Assembly: GCA_018971605.1 (NCBI GenBank)
Contig: JAGXAL010000006.1
Span: forward strand, 1 to 38,095
Direction: 5' to 3'
From: Natronospirales bacterium
Lineage (GTDB): Bacteria > Pseudomonadota > Gammaproteobacteria > Natronospirales > REEB76
DNA length: 38,095 nucleotides
The notes under the pieces were generated by a model. The model was not told where the DNA came from. It did not search any database and saw nothing but the letters and a program-made list of their open reading frames with translations. Within the stretch, counting starts at the first letter, position 1. Each line of letters opens with the position of its first letter. Positions 15,963-25,600 of this stretch are shown one piece after another. The position numbers were made by a program, and so were the translations under genes.

Positions 15963-16610
15963 ATGCGCAAAATAGGCATCTTCGGGGGCAGCTTCGACCC
16001 CGTCCATTTTGGTCATCTGCGGCCGGCGCTGGAAATCCTCGGGGCGCTGGTGCTGGACGAAATCCGCTTCCTGCCGGCGGGCCAATCCCCGCTGCGAGCT
16101 GCGCCGGTGGCGCCACCAGGCCTGCGTCTGCGAATGCTCAAGGCCGCGCTGCGCGGCGAACCGCGCTTCGTGGTGGACGAGCGCGAGCTCAAGCGCCCCG
16201 GACCGTCCTACACCGTGGACACGCTCGTCGATCTGCACCACGAGTTTCCCCGGGCATGCCTGGTGTTGATCGTGGGCATGGATGCGTTCCTCGGTTTTCC
16301 CGAATGGCATGAGTGGCAGCGAATCTTTGAATATGCACACGTGGTGGTTGCACATCGGCCGGGGTGGTCGCCGCCGGCCACGGGCAAGCTGGCTGACACA
16401 TTGCGCGAGCGGCGTGCGGACCCCGCTGCCGGACTGTTCGCCGCACCGGCGGGGTGGGTGTTGTTGCAACCGGTGACGCAACTCGAGATTTCTTCGACGC
16501 ACATCCGTGCAATGGCTGCCGCCGGCCGCGATCTGCGCTATCTGGTGCCGGAGCCGGTGTGCGAGCTGATTCGGGATTCACATTGTTACGCCCAAGCCGT
16601 GGAGCGCTGA
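15963..16610 (+). CDS. nadD: Nicotinate-nucleotide adenylyltransferase
   Basis: 'KIGIFGGSFDPVHFGHLRPALEI', 'PSYTVDTLVDL', 'EISSTHIRAMAAAGRDLRYLVPEPVCELI'. Confidence 0.95.
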   Translation: MRKIGIFGGSFDPVHFGHLRPALEILGALVLDEIRFLPAGQSPLRAAPVAPPGLRLRMLKAALRGEPRFVVDERELKRPGPSYTVDTLVDLHHEFPRACLVLIVGMDAFLGFPEWHEWQRIFEYAHVVVAHRPGWSPPATGKLADTLRERRADPAAGLFAAPAGWVLLQPVTQLEISSTHIRAMAAAGRDLRYLVPEPVCELIRDSHCYAQAVER

Positions 16611-16981
16611 TGCAAGCTGAAAAATTGCGCGATCTTGTGGTCAATGCCTTGCAGGACATGAAGGGCGTGGAGGTGCGCGTGCTGGACGTGCGCGGCATGA
16701 CTACGCTCATGGATTTCATGGTGATCGCGAGCGGCACCTCGGACCGGCATGTGAAATCGCTGGCGCGAGAGGTGCAGGACGATGCTCGCCGCGCCGGCGT
16801 CAAGCCCATGGGCGTCGAGGGCGAACAGGAAGGCGAGTGGGTGCTGGTGGACCTGCGCGATGTGGTGGTGCACGTGATGCGCCCGCAAATCCGCGACTTC
16901 TACAATCTGGAAAAGCTCTGGAGCCTCGTGCCTGGGACGGATGAGGCGCCACCGGCGCAGGCCGTGTCCCGGCGCCCCTGA
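16610..16981 (+). CDS. rsfS: Ribosome silencing factor RsfS
   Basis: 'LDVRGMTTLMDFMVIASGTSDRHVKSLAREV...GVEGEQEGEWVLVDLRDVVVHVMRPQIRDFYNLEKLW'. Confidence 0.95.
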   Translation: MQAEKLRDLVVNALQDMKGVEVRVLDVRGMTTLMDFMVIASGTSDRHVKSLAREVQDDARRAGVKPMGVEGEQEGEWVLVDLRDVVVHVMRPQIRDFYNLEKLWSLVPGTDEAPPAQAVSRRP

Positions 16982-16983
16982 GC

Positions 16984-17454
16984 ATGCGTATGCACTTGCT
17001 GGCGGCGGGCACGCGTCAGCCCGCCTGGATCAACACCGGCTATGACGAGTTCGCCAAACGTTTGCCGGCGGAATGCAAGCTGCTGTTGCATGAAATCCCG
17101 CTGAGCACGGCCCGCAAACGCGCTGACCTCGCGCGTGCGGTCAGGGACGAAGGCCAGAAAATGCTGGCGGCGTTACCGGACGGTGCCGGGGTGGTCGCGC
17201 TGGATGTGAATGGCCGCAGCTTCAGCAGCGAAGCCCTGGCGCGGCAACTCGGCCGCTGGCTGCAGGGCGGCCGCGATCTGGCGCTCATGATCGGCGGACC
17301 CGACGGTTTGACGCGGGAGTGCCTGGCGCGCGCCGAACTCAAGTGGTCGCTGTCACCGATGACGCTGCCGCACGGCTTGGTGCGCGTGTTGGTGGCCGAG
17401 CAGCTCTACCGCGCCTGGACGATTCTGAAAGGCCATCCGTATCACAGGGCCTGA
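16984..17454 (+). CDS. rlmH: 23S rRNA (pseudouridine1915-N3)-methyltransferase RlmH
   Basis: 'MRMHLLAAGTRQPAWINTGYDEFAKRLP', 'LMIGGPDGL', 'WSLSPMTLPHGLVRVLVAEQLYRAWTILKGHPYHR'. Confidence 0.96.
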   Translation: MRMHLLAAGTRQPAWINTGYDEFAKRLPAECKLLLHEIPLSTARKRADLARAVRDEGQKMLAALPDGAGVVALDVNGRSFSSEALARQLGRWLQGGRDLALMIGGPDGLTRECLARAELKWSLSPMTLPHGLVRVLVAEQLYRAWTILKGHPYHRA

Positions 17455-17515
17455 GCTGCATTCTGTGTGGCGCGCCGGCGAGCGGCAAGCCATGGTAAAC
17501 CCCCGACCCGGGGAC

Positions 17516-20266
17516 CTAGTAACCCTCCGCCCATATGGCAAACAGCGCCAGCGGCCAGCCGCTGCCGTCCCCAACCTTGCTGACCACCAGGCGCAAATAG
17601 CGTCCCTGGGTGTTCAGCAATTCGTCGCCGTTGATTAGCGGTTTTGTATTGCTGCGCGCCAGCACGGTTTTCCAGGTGAGGGCATCGTCCGATACCTGTA
17701 TCGAGTAGTCGCTGGGAGACTCTGCATTGTAGGGGGAGCCGTCGGCGCCACTCCATTGCAGACGGTCGATCTGGCGGCGTGAGCCAAAATCAAGCTGCAG
17801 CCAGGTGTTGTTGTTGTCAGGGGAAGCCGCAAGGTTTGCCAACCAGGGCTTGTCAGCCCCGTCCACGGCGTTGCCCGCCGGATATCCCGCCGCCTCGCTC
17901 TTGGCGCTGGCTTGGGCTCCCAATACCGCGGAAACGCTGCTACCTTCGGCCCAGAGATCATGGAATTGGGTGTCGGGGATGGGCGGGATCTGGATACGCA
18001 GGTAACGCCCTTGGGCGCTCAGCGCAAGAGTTTGCTGACCGAAAACGAGCGTGCGTACCTGCAATACCGTCCGCCAACTATTGCCGTTATCCGACACCTG
18101 TACTGTGCAGGCAAGCGGTTGGGCGTTGTTGGATACCGCGCGCCAGCCGATGCGGGTAATCTGCTGGCGTGCGCCGAAATCTATGACGTATCCGGTAAAG
18201 CTGCCCCCGGCAATCGGCCCGCCTCCGAGTGCAGGCAATCGCGCCGAGGGCGGTGGCGGCGCACCCTGCGCCCAGAATTCAGAAAAATCCGCCGGCGTCA
18301 GCGCGGAAGCGTCGGCTTGCGGTGCAATCAGGCGCACATAACGGGCCTGCTCGTTCAACAGTTCGTGGCTTGCGGTCAGCGCGCGGGCGTCATGGCGCAC
18401 GATAATCGTCTGCCAGAGGAGGCCGTCAGTCGATATTTCCACGGCGTAGTTTGTAAGCGCCGCGAGTGCCGCGGTTCCCTTGCTGCGCCAATGCAGCTGT
18501 TGCACCCATCGGGCGGTTCCAAGATCAAGCACCAGCCCGTTGACGGGGCTGGCGACCGCGCTCACCGTTGCCGGCAGGACTGAGGAACGCGGTAACGGCG
18601 AGGCGGTCTGCAGGGCGCGATCCAGGAAGTTGCGCGTCAGCTGCTGCACCCCGGGCACGCTGCCGCGGCTGCGGCCAAAGTCATCAAGACCGAGATCCCA
18701 GTCGATGGATCCGGCAGCGAATACGACCGCGCCGCTGGGCGCAGTATAAACGGTGGCGTTAGCCCAAATTTGCTGGCTTTCGGAGAGTGTTTTTGGAAAC
18801 CGCGAGCGCGCAACAATGACCGTGTTCACGGGCTGGTGACCGTGCACTGCATCCACTTCGTAGCCGAGGATATCGGGCAGTACAGCGCCGGCGTAGAGTC
18901 CGGTGCTCTGCGAAAGCCAGGCCGGCCAACCAGCCGGGGCGGTCACGGCAATGTCACCGATGGCTTTGGCCTGGCTGGTGCAGCAATTGCCGTTCCTTTC
19001 CGTTTCCGCGCCAATGAGCGCTTCTTCCGGCCGGTTTACCAGGTCGGTGTAATGCACCTTCCAGTTTTCCAGGTCGCTCCAGTAGCCGGTTGCGTAACGC
19101 CTTCTTGATTTGTCGCCTCCGGTTGCATACGGATCACGGCGTGCAACGTCTTCCTTGAAGGCGATCAGGCGTCGCTCAGGTTCGCCTTCGGCATCTGCCG
19201 CGTAGCGCGCCTGCCAGTAAACGGAGTTGCCGGAGAAAAACCCGAGACTCACCCCCTGATCGCGCGCCCTTTCCAGGTTGGCGCGCATGCGCCAGCTCCA
19301 GTATTCGCCGTGACCGACGATCAGGATGGCCTTGTGCTTTAAGAGGAGTCCGGGGTGTGCATCCAGGTCGGTGTCCGTGACGTAAGTGACATCCAGCCCC
19401 TCCCTTTCCAGCCAACGCAGCATGTTGATTTCGTAACTGAGGAAATCGCCGCTGCCCTCACCGCGCCAGTAGGGCCGGTCGAAGGAAACGCGGTAACCGG
19501 TTTTTTGATCTTTGAGCGGACCGCTCTTGAAGCGGGTATACAGCGAGCTGCCCCCCCATTCGTTGTAGGCCTGGTAGGTATTCACGCTGGAAATGAACAG
19601 GTATGCGGAAGGCCGGCTGTCGTCCCTGACCACGAAGATGATGTAGCTCTGCTGGCCGGCGGCGGTCTCAAGTTTTGCGAGGTACACGCCGCTCACCCAG
19701 GTTTCGGGGACCGTCAGCGTGTAAGCCGCCGGCCAGTGACATTCAATCAGGCCGTCCTGTCCCGGGTCCGGAACCGGCTGGGGATTGCCTTGCAAGGACA
19801 CCGGCCCGAGCACCAGTCTGGCCCCGGCTCCGGCGTACCAGCCGATGCGGAAAAAACTCATGGTGTAGCCGGTGGGCGAGCCGGTACTGACAAAAAACGT
19901 GATCGGTTCGCCGGGGTTCACGCTGGTTTTTGAGGCGTAACCCTGCACGGCGACTCCCGCATACAATTGCTTGGCATCGGCTTCGTTGTACGCGATGTTG
20001 TCGGTACACGGGTTGCAGGCAGGGGCCATGATCTTCCAGTCCCCGGATCCGGAAAGCAGGTTTTCCTGTGCAACGGAAACGCGCGTGTACCAATCGGGTG
20101 AAGTGGAGTAATCCGCTGCCCGATATTCCGCGGTGTAGGTGTCGGCGGTGGGAGCGCTGATTACGTCTGTGGTGACGTCCGGATTACCGCTCCCGTTACA
20201 GGCATTGAGCAGCAACACTGCGGTGGCTGTGACGGCCATCAACTTCCATGCAGATATGCGCATCAT
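17516..20266 (-). CDS. Lipoprotein: N,N-dimethylformamidase large-subunit-like domain plus three C-terminal discoidin (F5/8 type C)-like repeats
   Basis: Lipobox 'VLLLNACNGSG'; 'VRDDSRPSAYLFISSVNTYQAYNEWGGSSLYTRF', 'VSFDRPYWRGEGSGDFLSYEINMLRWLEREGLDVTYVTDTDL', 'VGHGEYWSWRMRANLERARDQGVSLGFFSGNSVYWQ'; three ~110-130 aa repeats, each ending 'RY[LV]R[LI]...[FL]WA[EQ]G'. Confidence 0.8.
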   Translation of the reverse strand: MMRISAWKLMAVTATAVLLLNACNGSGNPDVTTDVISAPTADTYTAEYRAADYSTSPDWYTRVSVAQENLLSGSGDWKIMAPACNPCTDNIAYNEADAKQLYAGVAVQGYASKTSVNPGEPITFFVSTGSPTGYTMSFFRIGWYAGAGARLVLGPVSLQGNPQPVPDPGQDGLIECHWPAAYTLTVPETWVSGVYLAKLETAAGQQSYIIFVVRDDSRPSAYLFISSVNTYQAYNEWGGSSLYTRFKSGPLKDQKTGYRVSFDRPYWRGEGSGDFLSYEINMLRWLEREGLDVTYVTDTDLDAHPGLLLKHKAILIVGHGEYWSWRMRANLERARDQGVSLGFFSGNSVYWQARYAADAEGEPERRLIAFKEDVARRDPYATGGDKSRRRYATGYWSDLENWKVHYTDLVNRPEEALIGAETERNGNCCTSQAKAIGDIAVTAPAGWPAWLSQSTGLYAGAVLPDILGYEVDAVHGHQPVNTVIVARSRFPKTLSESQQIWANATVYTAPSGAVVFAAGSIDWDLGLDDFGRSRGSVPGVQQLTRNFLDRALQTASPLPRSSVLPATVSAVASPVNGLVLDLGTARWVQQLHWRSKGTAALAALTNYAVEISTDGLLWQTIIVRHDARALTASHELLNEQARYVRLIAPQADASALTPADFSEFWAQGAPPPPSARLPALGGGPIAGGSFTGYVIDFGARQQITRIGWRAVSNNAQPLACTVQVSDNGNSWRTVLQVRTLVFGQQTLALSAQGRYLRIQIPPIPDTQFHDLWAEGSSVSAVLGAQASAKSEAAGYPAGNAVDGADKPWLANLAASPDNNNTWLQLDFGSRRQIDRLQWSGADGSPYNAESPSDYSIQVSDDALTWKTVLARSNTKPLINGDELLNTQGRYLRLVVSKVGDGSGWPLALFAIWAEGY

Positions 20267-20561
20267 CGCGACGGTGCCTTGATCGAGGCAGGTGGACGAC
20301 GGCAGATTCTATTCCGGATTACGACGCCAGGCATATCAAAAAGTCGCAATTTTTGCCGGGCCCAGTGCCATGGGGGTGCCTTGAGAGCAAAGCGCGGGTA
20401 CCCTTATTACTGCAAGTAACATCAGCGGCTGGAAGCATCATGGGCTTAGCGGTGAATCCTTGCGTCGCTGGCGTCTTGGCGTCGGGCCCTGCGCAGACCT
20501 GCCCGGTCGAGTCTGCCAATGGTGCTACTTGTGAATAACAACCAGATTTGGGCGGCTCGGC

Positions 20562-21146
20562 ATGGGATATGAGCTTGTTTACCTTGCTTCCAGGTCGCCG
20601 CGGCGCGCGGAGTTACTGCGCCAGTTGGGAGTGCGTTTCGAGCTCGTGGACGCCGATGTGGACGAAAGCGCGCGTGCTGGTGAAGCCGTCGAGGCCTATG
20701 TAACGCGCCTCGCGCAGGCAAAAGTTGAGGCCGCCCGGGCGAGATTGGGCAGCCGCGCGACAAACCCCATTCTCGCGGCGGACACCGCCGTGGCGCTCGA
20801 CGGGGTGATATTCGGCAAGCCAGGCAGCCGGAGCGAGGCGTTGGAAATGCTCGGGCGCCTGTCTGCCTGCAGCCATCAGGTATTATCTGCGGTGGCGGTA
20901 TATGCAGCGGGCGCGCTGCGCACGGTCGTGAGTATCAGCAAGGTCAGCTTCCGCGCCATCAGCGCGGCCGAAGCGGCCGCCTACTGGGAGAGCGGCGAAC
21001 CTACCGACAAGGCCGGCGGCTATGCGATCCAGGGACGCGGTGCCATGTTCGTCGAGCGCCTTGAAGGCAGCTATTCGGGCGTCGTGGGACTGCCGCTTTA
21101 CGAGACCGCGCAGCTTTTGCGTGCGGCGGGTCTGCGAATTCTGTAA
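20562..21146 (+). CDS. maf: Maf-like nucleoside triphosphate pyrophosphatase
   Basis: 'LVYLASRSPRRAELLRQLGVRFELV', 'ILAADTAVALDGVIFGKPGS', 'GGYAIQGRGAMFVERLEGSYSGVVGLPLYETAQLL'. Confidence 0.95.
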   Translation: MGYELVYLASRSPRRAELLRQLGVRFELVDADVDESARAGEAVEAYVTRLAQAKVEAARARLGSRATNPILAADTAVALDGVIFGKPGSRSEALEMLGRLSACSHQVLSAVAVYAAGALRTVVSISKVSFRAISAAEAAAYWESGEPTDKAGGYAIQGRGAMFVERLEGSYSGVVGLPLYETAQLLRAAGLRIL

Positions 21147-21176
21147 TTGGAGCGCGGCTTCGGCCGTGCACGGGTC

Positions 21177-22643
21177 ATGAGCGAGGAGATTCTGGTCAAC
21201 GTCACGCCGCGCGAGACGCGTGTGGCGCTGCTCGACAACGGCGTACTGCAGGAGCTCTACATCGAGCGCTTGCAGCGCCGCGGTCTGGTCGGCAACATCT
21301 ACAAGGGCAAGGTGTCGCGGGTGCTGCCGGGCATGCAGGCAGCGTTCATTGACGCCGGCCTCGCACGCACCGCCTTCCTGCACGCGGCCGACATTCTCAA
21401 GTCCGCCTACGAAGATCACAACGGCGAGCCGGCTGCGCCGCCAGACATCCGCACGCTGTTGCACGAAGGCCAGGAACTGCTGGTGCAGGTGCTCAAGGAT
21501 CCGCTCGGCAGCAAGGGCGCGCGCCTCACCACGCATATCAGCATTCCCTCGCGCTATCTGGTGTTTCTGCCGGAGGGCAGCGGTGTGGGCCTGTCGAACC
21601 GCATCGAGGACCTTACCGAGCGCAGCCGTCTGCAGGATCTGGTGAAGACTTTCGCCGACGGCGCCCGCGGCGGCTACATCGTACGCACCGCGGCCGAAGC
21701 GGCGCCTGCGGAGGCACTGCGTGCCGACATGCTGTTTCTCGCCAAGCTGTGGCAAAGCGTTGCGGCGCGCGCCGCGCACACGCCGGCAGGGCAACTGGTG
21801 CATGCGGATTTGCCGCTGTCGCTGCGCATCCTGCGCGACCTGTTCGGCGGCGAAGTCGAGCAGGTGCGCGTGGACTCGGCGGAGGCCTATGCGCGCATGC
21901 GGGAATTTGCCGCCATGTTCGTGCCGGAGATGGCGCCGCGCATCGAGCGTTACGACGGGGCGCGCCCGATTTTCGATCTCTACGGCATCGAAGAGGAAAT
22001 CCGCAAGGCCCTGGAACGCAAGGTGCCGCTGAAATCCGGCGGGCATCTCATCATAGACCAGACCGAGGCCATGACCACGGTGGATGTGAATACCGGCGCC
22101 TACGTCGGCCACCGCAATCTCGAAGACACCATCCTCAAAACCAACCTCGAAGCCGCACAGGCGATCGCCCGCCAGCTGCGGCTGCGCAACCTGGGCGGCA
22201 TCATCATCATTGATTTCATTGACATGACCGACAACGGTCACCGGGAGCAGGTGCTCGCGGCGCTGCAGCAGGCGCTCGCCAAGGATCGCGCCAAGAACCA
22301 GGTGAGCGAGGTTTCGACGCTCGGCCTCGTGGAAATGACGCGCAAGCGCACGCGCGAGAGCCTCGGGCACGTGCTGTGCATGCCCTGTCCGGTGTGCCAG
22401 GGGCGCGGCGCGTTGCGTACGCCGGAAACCGTGTGTTACGACATCTTCCGCGAAATTCTGCGGGTCACACGCCAGTTCGAGGTGCGCGAACTGCGCGTGC
22501 TCGCGGCCCAAGAGGTTGTGGATCGGCTGCTCGATGAGGAATCCACGGGGCTCGCCGAACTCGAAGCCCAGACAGGCAAACCCATCCGCCTGCAGGCGGA
22601 GGCGCTTTACAGCCAGGAACAATTCGACGTGGTGCCGCTGTGA
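21177..22643 (+). CDS. rng: Ribonuclease G
   Basis: 'MSEEILVNVTPRETRVALLDNGVLQELYIERLQRRGLVGNIYKGKVSRVLPGMQAAFIDAG' and 'IIIDFIDMTDNGHREQVLAALQQALAKDRAK', 'CPVCQGRG'. Confidence 0.96.
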   Translation: MSEEILVNVTPRETRVALLDNGVLQELYIERLQRRGLVGNIYKGKVSRVLPGMQAAFIDAGLARTAFLHAADILKSAYEDHNGEPAAPPDIRTLLHEGQELLVQVLKDPLGSKGARLTTHISIPSRYLVFLPEGSGVGLSNRIEDLTERSRLQDLVKTFADGARGGYIVRTAAEAAPAEALRADMLFLAKLWQSVAARAAHTPAGQLVHADLPLSLRILRDLFGGEVEQVRVDSAEAYARMREFAAMFVPEMAPRIERYDGARPIFDLYGIEEEIRKALERKVPLKSGGHLIIDQTEAMTTVDVNTGAYVGHRNLEDTILKTNLEAAQAIARQLRLRNLGGIIIIDFIDMTDNGHREQVLAALQQALAKDRAKNQVSEVSTLGLVEMTRKRTRESLGHVLCMPCPVCQGRGALRTPETVCYDIFREILRVTRQFEVRELRVLAAQEVVDRLLDEESTGLAELEAQTGKPIRLQAEALYSQEQFDVVPL

Positions 22644-22668
22644 GTTCACCCGCACGCTCGAGGCCCGC

Positions 22669-25600
22669 ATGAAACGCTGGCATCACATCACCTGGAAATC
22701 CGCGCTGGGCTTGATCGCCGCGCTGATCCTGGTGCTGGCCGCCGCCGCCGGCCTGTTCCGCGCGTTGGCGCCGCTGGTGCCAAGCTACCGTGCCGACGCC
22801 CAGGCGTGGGCCAGCAAGGCGCTCGGCCGGCCGGTGCAAATCGCCTCCATGGGCGCGCGTCTCGGACTGCTCGGCCCGGAGCTGACGCTGGGACAGGTGG
22901 CGATTTATTCCCATGACCGCCGTTACGTGATCGTGGAAGCGCGCGAGCTGCGCCTGGGTTTTACCCTGGGCGCGCTGGTGCACGGCCAGTTTGCGCGTCC
23001 GAGCCGCGTCATCCTGATTCAGCCGCAACTGGTGCTGGAGCGCGAGACCGACGGCAATTACGCGGTGCGCGGACTCGAGGGCAGTCTCAACTTGGGCGCC
23101 CAGAAAACCGATTGGCGCGCGATTGCCGCCGAGGCCTTCGCACAAGACGCCGCGCTGCGCGTGCGCGACGGCCGGGTGACGCTGATCGACATGCGCAGGC
23201 CCGCGGCGCCGCTGGTATTCAGCAAGCTGCAACTCAATCTCGACAACAGTCGCGACGACCACCGTTTGTCCGGGCGCATGCAGTTGCCGGCCGAGCTCGG
23301 GCGGAGCCTGGCATTCAGCGCGCAGGTGCAGGGCACGGGTCTCGCGCCCGAAGGCTGGCAATGGCAAACGCAGGTCCAGGGCGATGCCGTGAATCTTCCG
23401 CAGTGGCTGGCGTATTGGCCGGCGGCAAGCGGGCGTTTTCAGAGCGGGCAATTGGACCTGCGGGCGGCGCTGTCCGGCGTCGGCCCGCGCCTGGATCAGG
23501 CCGAGGCCAGCGTGAACGCGCATAACCTCAGGCCCGTGCAGGCGGCGTCAGGCTTGGATCTGCTTGCCGGCACGATCACTTGGGCGCGCACCGCGTCCGG
23601 GTGGACGCTCGCCGGCCGTGATTGGCAGCTGCGCCGCGGCACGGATGTCTGGCCGGCAAGTGACTTTGATTTGCGCTATGCGCAGGGCGCCGCGGCGGAT
23701 GCCACGGCCTGGTCCGGAGACGCGAGCTTTCTGCGCCTGCAGGATGTCACGTTCCTGAGCACCTGGTTGCCGGCGGATTTCAGCACGGCCATCGCCCGCC
23801 TGCAGAAACTCGCGCCGAGCGGCGACCTGCAAGCCGTGGGATTTTCCGCGCAGCGCAGCGGCCAGTCGTTTGCGCAGTGGGCGCTGCGCGGACAATTCGC
23901 CAATCTCGGTCTGCGCGCCGACGGCCACATCCCGGGTTTCAGCGGGCTGAGCGGCACGCTCGCTGCCAATCAGGACGGCGGCACGCTGGCGCTGACCGGC
24001 ACCAACGCCACGGTCACGTTCCCGCACCTGTTCCGCGGCCCCTTGACTGCCACCACGCTCAAGGCGGACGTCGTGTTCAGCCACGACTCCCAAGGCTGGC
24101 TGTTTACCTTGAAAGATCTGAGCGCCGCCAATCAGGACGTGCAGCAGGCGAGCGCGCAGGGCACGCTGCTGCTGCCGGCCGACGGCGGTTCGCCGGTGAT
24201 TGACTTGCAGGCGAGTGCCGCGAACGTCGACGCCAAGAACAAGTCGGTGTACTTTCCGGTCGGCATCATGCCGAAAGAAGTGGTCGACTGGCTGGATGGC
24301 GCCATCGCGAGCGGCCAGGTGCCGAGCGCCAGCCTGGTGTTGCGCGGCCGCCTCGATGATTTTCCCTACGACAAGAACCAAGGCCTGTTCGCCATCCGTT
24401 TTCATCTGCTCCATGGCCAGTTGGACTACGCTTCCGGCTGGCCGGCCGTGAGAGACCTCGACGCCGACGTGGAGTTCAAGAACCAGGGCATGTTCGTGAA
24501 CGTGCAGCAGGGCACGTTGCTCGGCGACCAGATCGCGGGCGCCACCGCGGACTTCGTCGACTTACGCAACGGGCAGCTGCATATCCGGGGCAGCGCGCGC
24601 GGCGGCGCGGCGGCGGCGCTTGAATTCCTGCGCAGCGGTCCGCTCAAGGACCGCTTTGGCCACGTGCTCGACGGTTTGCGTGCCGCCGGCAGCGCCGACA
24701 TCAGCTTGAATTTGCTGTTGCCAGTGGAGCATGTGGGGAACTACCAGCTCGACGGCGAGCTGCAGTTGCGCAACGCGAGTCTTACGCTCACGGCGCTGCC
24801 GCAATGGCCGGTCAGCGATTTGCGCGGTATGGTCAAGATCACGCAGGAGGGCGTAAGCGCCAAGCATCTGCAAGCCGTGTTTTTAGGCGAACCCCTGAGC
24901 GTGCAGCTCAGCCCCGATGCCCAACGGGACAACACGCGGATTGCGCTCCGCGGAGGCATGCGGGCGGCGCAGTTGGCGGCGCCCCTGCCAGCGGCATTCA
25001 AACCGGTGTTCACGGGTTCGACCACTTGGCAGCTGCACGGTAGCTTGCCGAACAAGTCTGCGCAAAACAGCACGGGTCTGGCACTCACGCTGCAATCGGA
25101 TCTGCAAGGCTTGGGAGTGGATTTGCCGCCGCCTTTGGCGAAAGCCGCGGATGCGCCGGAGTCTTTTCAGGCCGTGCTGAATCTAGACGGCCGGGATCTC
25201 AACCTGCGGCTCGATTACGGTGAGCGCTTGCGCGGCCTGTACCGCTTGACCGACACGGACGGCAGTTGGCACTTTGACCGTGGGGATCTGGTGGTCGGCG
25301 GCGGTGAGCCGGTTTTGCCGTCTGCTCCCGGGCTGATGCTCCGCGGCAAGCTTGCGGAATTCTCGCTGCCTGTCTGGAAACCGTTTATCGCGGGCGGAGC
25401 TGCCGCGGCTTCGGTGGCGCCCTTGCTGCCCGCTTGGTTGCTGGGCGCCGACTTGGCTGTCGCGCAGTTCACGGGCTTCGATCAACATATCCGGAACCTG
25501 CACTTGAGCGTGATACGCGCCACGGAGCACTGGCTGTTGGACCTTTCCAGTCAGCCATTGGCCGGCAGCCTCCGCTGGCCGTTCCGGCCGGATGCGAGTC

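Noticed and set aside
20267-20561. Possible small gene in the gap upstream of maf (ORF 20248-20538)
   Set aside because: No family signature or convincing start context; it begins inside the divergent lipoprotein gene; treated as intergenic.
20883-22670. 595-aa minus-strand ORF opposite maf/rng
   Set aside because: Antisense to conserved rng, low-complexity Arg/His/Gln/Ala-rich translation; shadow ORF.
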